Assembly (NCBI RefSeq): GCF_017368795.1
Contig: NZ_JAFNLL010000004.1
Span: 1 to 64,000, forward strand
Direction of reading: 5' to 3'
DNA length: 64,000 nt
Source: Arthrobacter cavernae
GTDB taxonomy: Bacteria; Actinomycetota; Actinomycetes; Actinomycetales; Micrococcaceae
Shown here: piece by piece, positions 16,096 through 23,336 of the stretch
How the letters are laid out: each line of letters opens with the position of its first letter
Position numbering within the stretch: position 1 is the first letter of the stretch
Notes under the pieces: generated by a model
The model's database searches: none
Seen by the model: the letters and a program-made list of their open reading frames with translations, nothing else
What the model was told of the DNA's origin: nothing
Translations under genes and position numbers: made by a program

Positions 16096-17371
16096 TGCGG
16101 CCTCCAAGCTTCCTTACAGGGGCGGCATCCTCGTGGGCGCGCCAGTCATCCGGCAACAGGTGATCCAGCACGTCATCAACAGTCACCGCCCCCACAAGGC
16201 GTCCGTCGTCGTTGACGACGGGGAGGCAGTTCAGGTTGTAGGTGGCCAGGGTACGGGCCACCTCGCTGATGTGGGCCTGGTCCGAGACAGGCTCCAGGTT
16301 CTTGTCCACCAGGTTGCCCAGGGGTTCCGGCGGCGGGTAGCGGAGCAGTTGCTGGAAATGCACGACCCCCAGGAACCGCCCGGTGGGGGTCTCCAGCGGC
16401 GGCCGTGCGATGAAGATCGAGGATGCCAACGCGGGGGACAGTTCCTCGCGCCGGACGTGCGCCAGGGCCTCGGCCACGGTCGCCTCCGGGGGCAGGATGA
16501 CCGGGACGGGCGTCATGAGGCCGCCGGCCGTGTCCTCGTCGTATTCGAGCAGGCGGCGGACGTCCTCGGCTTCCTCCGGCTCCATGAGGCGGAGCAGTTC
16601 CTCGGCCTGGGCGGTGGGGAGTTCGGCGAGGAGGTCGGCGGCGTCGTCGGGGTCCATTTCCTCCAGGACGTCCGCGGCGCGTTCGACGTCCAGGGCGGAG
16701 AGGATCTCCACCTGGTCGTCCTCGGGCATTTCCTGGAGCACATCGGCCAGGCGTTCGTCCTGGAGTTCGCTGGCGACCTCGAAGCGGCGCTTGTCGCTCA
16801 TCTCCTGCAAGGCCTCGGCGAAGTCGGCCGGCTTGAGGTCCTCGTGGGTGGCAACGAACTGCGTGGCGGCCTGCGGCTCGGTCCGGGCACCCTGGCGGGC
16901 GTCGGCCCAGTCGATGATCAGGGTCTCGTTGCGGCGCAGCCTGCTGAGCGGGGAGAGGGAGTGGCCCCGGCGGACGAACAGTTTGCTGACCAACCAGTCG
17001 CGGGAGCGCTGCTGGTCCATGGCGATGTCTTCGATGGTGGCGTCGCCGCTGCCGTCGGCCAGGGTGACGCGGCGGTCGAACATCTCGGCCACCACCAGGG
17101 TTTCTGCGCCGCGCTGCTCGAAGCGGCGCAGGTTCACCAGCCCGGTGCAGATGATCTGGGTCTGGTCGATTGAGGTAATGCGCGTCATGGGAACGAAGAC
17201 GCGCTTCTTGCCCGGGACCTCGACGACGATGCCCACCACGTGCGGGGCGCCGCGGGTCCCGCGGGAGAGCACCACGACGTCGCGCAGCCGGCCCAGACGG
17301 TCGCCCAAAGGGTCGAAGACGTCCAGTCCGAGAAGGCGCGCAACAAAGACGCGTGAGGGATGTGTGCTCAT
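16088..17371 (-). CDS. PRC-barrel / MgtE-N / CBS-domain cytoplasmic protein
   Basis: A 427-residue soluble protein with three parts. An N-terminal PRC-barrel-like region (residues 8-70, FVARLLGLDVFDPLGDRLG) comes first. An MgtE N-domain follows (about 175-275, LKPADFAEALQEMSDKRRFEVASEL and repeated acidic helices). A CBS pair follows (about 280-415, DTAGGLMTPVPVILPPEATVAEAL and LNCLPVVNDDGRLVGAVTVDDVLDHLLPDD). It is the cytosolic gating module of the MgtE magnesium channel without the channel. A sensor role for Mg2+ or nucleotides is inference. A TAGCCT box 6 bases before the ATG suggests a leaderless mRNA. It is divergent from the GSP17M-like gene. Confidence 0.85.
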   Translation of the reverse strand: MSTHPSRVFVARLLGLDVFDPLGDRLGRLRDVVVLSRGTRGAPHVVGIVVEVPGKKRVFVPMTRITSIDQTQIICTGLVNLRRFEQRGAETLVVAEMFDRRVTLADGSGDATIEDIAMDQQRSRDWLVSKLFVRRGHSLSPLSRLRRNETLIIDWADARQGARTEPQAATQFVATHEDLKPADFAEALQEMSDKRRFEVASELQDERLADVLQEMPEDDQVEILSALDVERAADVLEEMDPDDAADLLAELPTAQAEELLRLMEPEEAEDVRRLLEYDEDTAGGLMTPVPVILPPEATVAEALAHVRREELSPALASSIFIARPPLETPTGRFLGVVHFQQLLRYPPPEPLGNLVDKNLEPVSDQAHISEVARTLATYNLNCLPVVNDDGRLVGAVTVDDVLDHLLPDDWRAHEDAAPVRKLGGRIG

Positions 17372-17377
17372 TCTTAC

Positions 17378-17383
17378 AGGCTA
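17378..17383 (-). promoter_or_regulatory. Putative -10 box of the CBS-protein/DUF1003/mrp unit (leaderless)
   Basis: TAGCCT on the minus strand, 6 bases before the ATG at 17371. Confidence 0.5.
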
Positions 17384-17435
17384 CCGAGTCTGCTCTCTTT
17401 TAGCTGAATTTCAGCCGCTACACATGCACATGGGA

Positions 17436-17441
17436 CAGAAT
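17436..17441 (+). promoter_or_regulatory. Putative -10 box of the GSP17M-like gene (leaderless)
   Basis: CAGAAT, 6 bases before the ATG at 17448. This supports that ATG over in-frame ATGs at 17424 and 17430. Confidence 0.4.
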
Positions 17442-17447
17442 GGGAAT

Positions 17448-18314
17448 ATGTCGAACATATTTGGTGCTCCCAAGGCCACGGAGGAATCCCGCAGCGTCCC
17501 GCAAGGCGACACCGTGGGCTCGTACGCCTCCTATTTGGATGCCCAGAAGGCGGTGGACTACCTTGCGGACCAGCAGTTCCCGGTCCAGCTGGTCTCGATC
17601 GTGGGCAACGACCTGAAGATGGTGGAGCGTGTGACCGGACGGCTGAGCTACCCCCGGGTGGCGATGTCCGGTGCCCTGAGCGGCATGTGGTTCGGCCTGT
17701 TCGTCGGCGTCATGCTGTCCTTCTTCGCCCCTGCCGGCGGCGCGTTCTCGATCGTCACCTCGGTCCTCATGGGTGCTGCCTTCTTCATGCTCTTCGGAAT
17801 CGTTACCTATGCCACCCAGCGCGGCAAGCGCGACTTCACCTCCACAAGCCAGGTGGTGGCCACCAACTACGACGTCATTGTGGCCTTCGAGGCATCGCAG
17901 GAAGCCCGCCGCCTGCTCCACCAGCTGCCCATGAGCCCGTCCGAGGCCGCCGCGGGGCACGCGCAGGGTCCTGCTCCGCAGAACTACAACCCGCAGAACC
18001 AGCCGTTCCAGCAGCCCGGCCAGGCCCCGGAACGCCCGGCTGGCTGGAGTGACCCCTACGGCCAGCGCGGCCCCCAGCCGGGCGCGGAAGCAGGCGGCCC
18101 GCAGGCCGCGGCCGAAGCCGCAGGCGCCGAAACAGCCGGGACCCAGCCGGCGCCGGAGCGGGCACCGGCCCCTGCCGCCGTACGCTATCCCGACCTGCCC
18201 GACGGCCGGCCGCAGTACGGCGTACGCGTTGACCCCAGCGGCCGGCAGCCCGGCCAGGCCGAAGCCGCCCCCGACGCCGGTACAAACCCGACGGACGGGC
18301 AGAGCAAGCAGTAG
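17448..18314 (+). CDS. General stress protein 17M-like membrane protein
   Basis: A 288-residue protein. The N-terminal half matches the GSP17M-like fold: SYASYLDAQKAVDYLADQQFPVQLVSIVG, then two transmembrane helices (AMSGALSGMWFGLFVGVMLSFF and FSIVTSVLMGAAFFMLFGIVTY). Residues 160-288 are a Pro/Gln/Ala/Gly-rich low-complexity cytoplasmic tail. Function is unknown; relatives are linked to general stress. The start at 17448 is preferred because of the CAGAAT box 6 bases upstream. It stands alone and ends in a strong terminator. A homologue follows mrp and the CBS protein in mycobacteria as I recall. Confidence 0.82.
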   Translation: MSNIFGAPKATEESRSVPQGDTVGSYASYLDAQKAVDYLADQQFPVQLVSIVGNDLKMVERVTGRLSYPRVAMSGALSGMWFGLFVGVMLSFFAPAGGAFSIVTSVLMGAAFFMLFGIVTYATQRGKRDFTSTSQVVATNYDVIVAFEASQEARRLLHQLPMSPSEAAAGHAQGPAPQNYNPQNQPFQQPGQAPERPAGWSDPYGQRGPQPGAEAGGPQAAAEAAGAETAGTQPAPERAPAPAAVRYPDLPDGRPQYGVRVDPSGRQPGQAEAAPDAGTNPTDGQSKQ

Positions 18315-18351
18315 CCCCCAGCACCAGGGCCACAGAAGCATCAGGGACCAA

Positions 18352-18392
18352 AAAAGGGAAGGCCGCCGGAAACTCCGGCGGCCTTCCCTTTT
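18352..18392. terminator. Bidirectional rho-independent terminator
   Basis: A 19-bp perfect stem, AAAAGGGAAGGCCGCCGGA (18352-18370) against its complement (18374-18392), with a 3-base loop and T-runs on both strands. It lies between the GSP17M-like gene and the aminopeptidase gene. Confidence 0.92.
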
Positions 18393-18420
18393 GCTGTGTG
18401 CGGCTTGCTTGGTGCGGGGC

Positions 18421-20004
18421 TTAGCCCTGGGCCTCCTGGTAGATGCCGGCCATCCAGGCCTCGACGTCGTCCGCCTTGCGGGGCAGCGCGGCGCTGAGGT
18501 TCACCGGGCCGTCGGCCGTCATCAGGATGTCGTCTTCGATGCGGACGCCGATGCCGCGGTACTCGGCAGGAATGGCGAGGTCCTCATTCTTGAAGTACAG
18601 GCCGGGCTCGATCGTGAAGACCATGCCCTCGGTGAGGACGCCGTCCAGGTACAGTTCACGCTTGGCTTGGGCGCAGTCGTGCACGTCAAGGCCCAGGTGG
18701 TGGCTGGTGCCGTGCGGCATCCAGCGGCGGTGCTGCTGGCCTTCGGGGCTGATGGCTTCCTCGACCGAAACGGGCAGGAAACCCCATTCGGCCAGACGCT
18801 CGGCCAGTACTGTGGTTGCGGCGGTGTGGATGTCGCGGAACTTGGCGCCCGGGCGGGCGGCGGCGAAGCCGGCGTCGGCGGCGTCAAGTACAGCCTCGTA
18901 GACCTTGCGCTGGATCTCAGAGAAGGTGCCGTTGGCCGGGAGCGTGCGCGTGACGTCGGCGGTGTAGAGCGAATCGGCCTCGACGCCGGCGTCGAGCAGC
19001 AGCAGTTCGCCGGCGTTGACGGTCCCGGTGTTGCGGTTCCAGTGCAGCACGGTGGCGTTGTTGCCGGCGGCGGCAATGGTGTCGTAGCCGAGCTCGTTGC
19101 CTTCTTCGCGGGCGCGGGCAAAGAAGGCTCCCTCCACCACGCGCTCACCGCGCTTGTGGGTCAGTGCGCGGGGGAGGGCCCGGACGACGTCGGCGAAGCC
19201 TTCCACCGTGGCAGCCACGGCGATCTTCATCTGCTCGATTTCCCAGGCATCCTTGAGCAGCCGCAGCTCGGAGAGTGCCTCGCTGAGCTTCTCGTCCAGG
19301 GCATCGAGCTCGCCCATGTCCAGGTTCTCCGGGTCCTTGGCGGTGTTGTACCGGGCGGTGTCCACCAGGGCGTCGATGTTCTCGTCGACCTTGCGGACCA
19401 GGCGGATGGAGATGCCGCCGATTTCCGGGGCACCCACGTCCTTGGTGATGGCCACCTCGAGTTCGGAGATGTGCGCGGTGGGCAGGCCCAGGCGCGCCTC
19501 GAACTCGGCGAGTGTGGGGCGGGCACCGATCCAGAATTCGCCGGCACGGGAGTCAGCGTAGAACTGCTCGGTATCGCGGCCGGCCAGCGGACGGAAGTAG
19601 AGCGTCGCGCGGTGGTTGCCGCCGTCGTCGCCCTTTCCTTCGGCGGCCGGCTCCAGGATCAGCACGGCGTCGGGCTCGTGGTCCAGGCCCAGGCCCGTGA
19701 GGTGCGCGAAGCCCGAGTGCGGGCGGAAACGGTAGTCGCAGTCATTGGAGCGGACCTTCAGCGGCCCGGCCGGGATAACGAGCCGTTCGCCTTTGAACTG
19801 TTCGGAGATGGCCCGACGCCGGGTGGCGGCGTGGTCCGCAACGGCGTCGCGCGCAGGGGTTTCCTGCGGGGCCGGGGCCCAGCTGCTCGCCATGAATGCC
19901 TTGAAGGCATCGGATGTGGGCCGCTGGGAGCGGTTGTTCACGCGCTCCTGCAGGGGTTGGGAATCTGTGGATTCCGGGTACGGGGTGTTTTCGGCATCGT
20001 TCAC
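18421..20004 (-). CDS. pepP: Xaa-Pro aminopeptidase (aminopeptidase P, M24B)
   Basis: A 527-residue cytoplasmic metallopeptidase that removes N-terminal residues before proline. After an N-terminal AMP_N domain (FRPHSGFAHLTGLGLDHEPDAVLIL) comes the creatinase-fold catalytic domain. Its metal ligands are visible: LLLDAGVEADSLYTADVTRTLP (two Asp), HGTSHHLGLDVHD (His), FTIEPGLY (Glu) and GIGVRIEDDI (Glu). The frame is open to 20124, but GTG at 20004 is the likely start, with GACGAT 6 bases upstream. It is divergent from the PHP gene across 134 bases that hold an inverted repeat. Confidence 0.92.
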   Translation of the reverse strand: MNDAENTPYPESTDSQPLQERVNNRSQRPTSDAFKAFMASSWAPAPQETPARDAVADHAATRRRAISEQFKGERLVIPAGPLKVRSNDCDYRFRPHSGFAHLTGLGLDHEPDAVLILEPAAEGKGDDGGNHRATLYFRPLAGRDTEQFYADSRAGEFWIGARPTLAEFEARLGLPTAHISELEVAITKDVGAPEIGGISIRLVRKVDENIDALVDTARYNTAKDPENLDMGELDALDEKLSEALSELRLLKDAWEIEQMKIAVAATVEGFADVVRALPRALTHKRGERVVEGAFFARAREEGNELGYDTIAAAGNNATVLHWNRNTGTVNAGELLLLDAGVEADSLYTADVTRTLPANGTFSEIQRKVYEAVLDAADAGFAAARPGAKFRDIHTAATTVLAERLAEWGFLPVSVEEAISPEGQQHRRWMPHGTSHHLGLDVHDCAQAKRELYLDGVLTEGMVFTIEPGLYFKNEDLAIPAEYRGIGVRIEDDILMTADGPVNLSAALPRKADDVEAWMAGIYQEAQG

Positions 20005-20010
20005 CGTTAC

Positions 20011-20016
20011 ATCGTC
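20011..20016 (-). promoter_or_regulatory. Possible -10 box of pepP (leaderless)
   Basis: GACGAT on the minus strand, 6 bases before the GTG at 20004. It matches consensus only at the key A2 and T6. Confidence 0.3.
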
Positions 20017-20076
20017 CCACCAGTTGCGTGAGGAGGCCAACGGCGAAACGGTCCAAGCCGGTCCGCATCCAATAGC

Positions 20077-20131
20077 GCCTAACTTGCTCCCCAACCTCGC
20101 AAGCTCGGGTGGGTCCCCTCGCAAGTTAGGC
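20077..20131. repeat. Inverted repeat with internal direct repeat between pepP and the PHP gene
   Basis: Perfect 11-bp arms GCCTAACTTGC (20077-20087) and GCAAGTTAGGC (20121-20131) with a 33-base spacer. CCTCGCAAG is repeated at 20095-20103 and 20117-20125. The right arm overlaps the TAGGCT -10 box of the PHP gene. It lies between divergent genes, so it is not a terminator. Confidence 0.65.
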
Positions 20132-20132
20132 T
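20127..20132 (+). promoter_or_regulatory. Putative -10 box of the PHP gene (leaderless)
   Basis: TAGGCT, 6 bases before the GTG at 20139, embedded in the right arm of the inverted repeat. Confidence 0.5.
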
Positions 20133-20138
20133 TAGAAG

Positions 20139-20984
20139 GTGAGGATAGACCTGCATGCGCACTCGAATGTTTCCGACGGAACAGAGACCCCTGCCGGGGT
20201 GATGGCTTCGGCCGCCGCAGCGGGTCTCGACGCCCTCGCGCTGACCGACCATGACTCCACCGACGGCTGGGAAACGGCCGCGGCGGCCGCCCTGGAACAC
20301 CGCGTGGCGTTCGTTCCGGGCATGGAGATTTCCTGCCGGACGCACGAGGGCATCAGCGTCCACGTGCTGAGCTACCTCCACGACCCCGCACATCCGGGCC
20401 TGCTCGAGGAAATCACCAAAGCCAAGGACGCCCGGCTGAGCCGGGCCGAGCGCATGGTCACGCTGCTCGCCGAGGACTACCCGCTGAGCTGGGACGACGT
20501 CATCCACCACGTTGCGCCCGGGGCCACTCTCGGACGGCCGCACATCGCCGATGCGCTCGTGGCCGCAGGGGTGGTGGCCGACCGCAGCGAGGCCTTCACA
20601 TCGATCCTGACGTCCCACTCGCGCTACTTCGTGCAGCATTACGCACCGGACCCGGCGCTCGCCGTCGAACTCGTGCGCGCCGCCGGCGGAGTGCCTGTCT
20701 TCGCCCATCCCGTGGCGTCCGCACGGGGCCGCGTGGTTGAGGAGCGCACCTACCTGGAAATGATCGACGCCGGGCTGCTCGGCCTGGAGGTGGAGCACCG
20801 CGACAATCCTGAAGAGGGGCGCGAATTCCTGCGCGGCCTCGCCGCCAAGCACGGGCTTCTCATGACAGGCTCCTCCGACTACCACGGTGCGGGCAAACCC
20901 AATCTGCTTGGGGAGAACCTGACCGCGCCGGAGGTGCTGGCACGGATCGAGGAGCTGGGTACCGGCACTCCGGTGGTGCGCTGA
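20139..20984 (+). CDS. PHP-domain phosphoesterase
   Basis: A 281-residue metal-dependent phosphoesterase of the polymerase-and-histidinol-phosphatase (PHP) superfamily. MRIDLHAHSNVSDGTETP gives the HxH and Asp ligands. ALTDHDSTDGW, GMEISCRTHEG and VFAHPVAS carry further metal residues, and LMTGSSDYHGAGKP is the last motif. This is the YciV/RNase AM group, known to act on nucleoside 3',5'-bisphosphates and short RNA ends, but the substrate here is inferred. GTG at 20139 begins directly with the first motif. It is followed closely by the convergent serine-hydrolase gene (6-base gap). Confidence 0.9.
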   Translation: MRIDLHAHSNVSDGTETPAGVMASAAAAGLDALALTDHDSTDGWETAAAAALEHRVAFVPGMEISCRTHEGISVHVLSYLHDPAHPGLLEEITKAKDARLSRAERMVTLLAEDYPLSWDDVIHHVAPGATLGRPHIADALVAAGVVADRSEAFTSILTSHSRYFVQHYAPDPALAVELVRAAGGVPVFAHPVASARGRVVEERTYLEMIDAGLLGLEVEHRDNPEEGREFLRGLAAKHGLLMTGSSDYHGAGKPNLLGENLTAPEVLARIEELGTGTPVVR

Positions 20985-20990
20985 GACGCA

Positions 20991-22295
20991 CTACCTGCCA
21001 GGGTTCGGGACAAAGGGGTGCCCCAGGGCCGTCGACAGTCCGACGAAGATGCGGGTGGCAGGGGACGAGCACGGGAGGTCTGCCGGATTGTCGATGAGCG
21101 TCGGTGACTCGGTGCAACTTCCCGAGGCGATGTCACTGTTGACGAGGACCACCACCGAGGTGTCCGACGTCGTGTCGTAGTACAGGGTGGCGTTGAAGCC
21201 GGGCAGTTCGCCGGTGTGACCCACCCACCCGCCAACGCACGCAAAGCCGAAACCGTAGCCGGCCGGTTCCGGGAAGGACTGCAGGCGTTCAGCCTGGGTC
21301 GCCGGGGACAGAAGGCCCTGCCCGGTGCCCAGCGCCCGGCCGTACACCAAGAGGTCCTGCACGGTGGAGATCATGGCCCCGGCGGTCCACCCAAAGGAGG
21401 GGCTCCAGTTCGTGGCATTGGTGGGATCCTCCGGCGTGCTGCTGCCTTGGAGCGTATAGCCTTGCGGGTGCGGCGCCGGAATGGCCGGTGAGTCGCCGGG
21501 CCAGCTGGTGCCCGCCAGCCCCAGCGGTGCCAGGATCCTCTGCTGGAGGACGTCCGCAACGGGCTGGCCTGTCACCTTCTCGATCACCTTGCCCAACAGG
21601 ACGGTGTTGGTGTTCGAGTAATTGAATTTCTCGCCGGGGCTGAAGATGGGCGAGGCCGAGACACCGTAGGCAACCAGCTGATCGGGCGTGAAAATCGTCT
21701 CCGGATGCGCGAAATAGACGTCCAGGAAGGCCTGGGTGTAGTAGCTGGCAATCCCGCTGGTCATGTTGGCCAGCATCCGCAGGGTGATCGTGTTTCCGTT
21801 CGGAATGCCCGGGTAGTACTTGTCGATGGTGTCATTGAGCGACAGCTTGCCTTCCTCGGCCAGCTGGAGAATGAGGGTGCCGGTAAACGTCTTGGTGACG
21901 GAACCAATCCTCAGGTGCATGTCCGTGGACATGGCTGCGTTCGTGGTGGGGTCGGCGAAACCGTACGAGCTGGTCCAGAGCCCTTCTGGCGTGCGTACGC
22001 CAACGATCGCTCCGGGGGCTGCTGCTTCCTTGAAGGATGACTGTGCTGCGGCATCGAGGGAGGCGGCCAGGGGCGCCGGGAGTGCCGCGGCCGTTGAGGC
22101 CGGGGCTGCGATCACTGTGGCGACATCGGAAACGCACGGCCCCGTGGTGGCGGCGGGGGCGGTGGCTGCTGCGCTTGTGCTGGGTGGCGTACTATCAGAC
22201 GTGGCTGTGCAGCCGGTTAACAACAGCACCGCGGCCATCCCTGAGGGGATGAGCCGGGAGTGGCGGGTCCTCCGCGAAGTGCACACACCGGCCAT
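20991..22295 (-). CDS. Serine hydrolase lipoprotein (beta-lactamase / DD-peptidase class C fold)
   Basis: A 434-residue exported enzyme. The N-terminus holds MAAVLLLTGCTATSD with lipobox LTGC, so it is a probable lipoprotein, followed by an Ala/Thr/Pro-rich linker. The catalytic domain has the SxxK motif SVTK within LRIGSVTKTFTGTL, the second motif YSNTN, and a C-terminal GHTGELPGFNA in place of KTG. This is typical of class C beta-lactamase, D-aminopeptidase and esterase EstB relatives. Resistance activity cannot be claimed from sequence. ATG at 22295 has AGGGG upstream and a well-formed promoter at 22375-22403. It converges with the PHP gene. Confidence 0.85.
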   Translation of the reverse strand: MAGVCTSRRTRHSRLIPSGMAAVLLLTGCTATSDSTPPSTSAAATAPAATTGPCVSDVATVIAAPASTAAALPAPLAASLDAAAQSSFKEAAAPGAIVGVRTPEGLWTSSYGFADPTTNAAMSTDMHLRIGSVTKTFTGTLILQLAEEGKLSLNDTIDKYYPGIPNGNTITLRMLANMTSGIASYYTQAFLDVYFAHPETIFTPDQLVAYGVSASPIFSPGEKFNYSNTNTVLLGKVIEKVTGQPVADVLQQRILAPLGLAGTSWPGDSPAIPAPHPQGYTLQGSSTPEDPTNATNWSPSFGWTAGAMISTVQDLLVYGRALGTGQGLLSPATQAERLQSFPEPAGYGFGFACVGGWVGHTGELPGFNATLYYDTTSDTSVVVLVNSDIASGSCTESPTLIDNPADLPCSSPATRIFVGLSTALGHPFVPNPGR

Positions 22296-22374
22296 GGTGG
22301 ACCCCTGTTCGTCGAGCCAGACGCCGCGGCATGTTCCCCCAGGCGAGCCGGCCCGGGAAGGGCCGGTTCCGGTT

Positions 22375-22403
22375 ATTCTGTGGCACGCCATGGGGCCTGT
22401 CAA
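22375..22403 (-). promoter_or_regulatory. Sigma-70-type promoter of the serine-hydrolase gene
   Basis: TTGACA (22398-22403, consensus -35), a 17-base spacer and CAGAAT (22375-22380) on the minus strand. Transcription would begin near 22368, giving a leader of about 70 bases. This is the best-matched classical promoter in the window. Confidence 0.6.
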
Positions 22404-22443
22404 CGGCCATGGCATAGGCCCGTGGATACTTAGGCAGGGCTGC

Positions 22444-23328
22444 TTAGTTGGGTGAAAGCGGCGGAGGCCCGGCGATGAACTCGGCCTTGCCGTCCAGCCG
22501 CTTGCGCATGACCTCGATGGCCGGGGCGTTCTGGTCCACGCACACGAACCTGCGGCCCAGCTTGGCCGCCACCGAGCCGAGCGTGCCGGAACCGGCAAAG
22601 AAGTCCAGGCACCAGTCGTCCTTGCGGCTCGACGCCGACACGATCCGGCGGACCAGTCCTTCGGGTTTCTGGGTGGGGTAGCCGGTCTTTTCGCGTCCGG
22701 TGGGCGAGACGATGGTGTGCCACCACACGTCCGTGGGCAGCTTGCCCTTTTCGCGTTTGGCGGGGGTGACCAGGCCCGGGGCCATGTACGGCTCGCGGTC
22801 CACCTCGGCATTGTCGAAATGGTACTTGGCCGGGTTTTTCACGTACACGAGGATGTTGTCGTGCTTGGTGGGCCAGCGGCTTTTGGCGCGTGCGCCGTAG
22901 TCATAGGCCCAGATGATCTCGTTCAGGAAGGACTCCCGGCCGAAGATGGCATCGAGCATGACCTTGGCGTAGTGCACCTCGCGGTAGTCCAGATGCAGGT
23001 ACAGCGTGCCGTCATCGGCCAGCAGCCGCCACGCCTCCACGAGCCTGGGTTCCAGGAACGACCAGTAGTCGCTGAAGGCGTCGTCGTAGCTGTGCAGGGC
23101 GCCCTTGATGGTGTCATAGGAGCGGCCCTTGAAGCCCACGCGGTCGCCGTCGCCGTCGGCGTTGCGGACCATGCGTGTTTCCTGGCGGCTCTGGACCCGG
23201 CCGGTGTTGAACGGCGGGTCCACGTAGATGAGTGTGAAGGCGCCGTCCGGCAGCGTGGGGAGGAAGTCCGCATTGTCCGCGTGCACCACCAGGTTGCTGC
23301 CGTCCGGCGCCCAAACAGTTTCACTCAT
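22444..23328 (-). CDS. Site-specific DNA methyltransferase (adenine-N6 or cytosine-N4, beta class)
   Basis: A 294-residue amino-methyltransferase. The catalytic motif IV YVDPPFNTG (DPPF at 37-40) precedes the SAM motif I FFAGSGTLGS (FAGSG at 244-248). That order defines the beta class. TGYPTQKPEGLVRR before motif I is the usual motif X region. No restriction endonuclease or specificity gene is nearby, so it looks like an orphan methylase. Target sequence and base cannot be read from the protein. It starts 8 bases after the DEAD-box helicase stop and is probably co-transcribed with it. Confidence 0.88.
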   Translation of the reverse strand: MSETVWAPDGSNLVVHADNADFLPTLPDGAFTLIYVDPPFNTGRVQSRQETRMVRNADGDGDRVGFKGRSYDTIKGALHSYDDAFSDYWSFLEPRLVEAWRLLADDGTLYLHLDYREVHYAKVMLDAIFGRESFLNEIIWAYDYGARAKSRWPTKHDNILVYVKNPAKYHFDNAEVDREPYMAPGLVTPAKREKGKLPTDVWWHTIVSPTGREKTGYPTQKPEGLVRRIVSASSRKDDWCLDFFAGSGTLGSVAAKLGRRFVCVDQNAPAIEVMRKRLDGKAEFIAGPPPLSPN

Positions 23329-23336
23329 TGAGGGTT

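Noticed and set aside
16383..17447. Upstream part of the long plus-strand frame that ends at 18314
   Set aside because: It lies antisense to the CBS protein gene; the real protein starts at 17448 with MSNIFGAP and has a -10 box 6 bases upstream.
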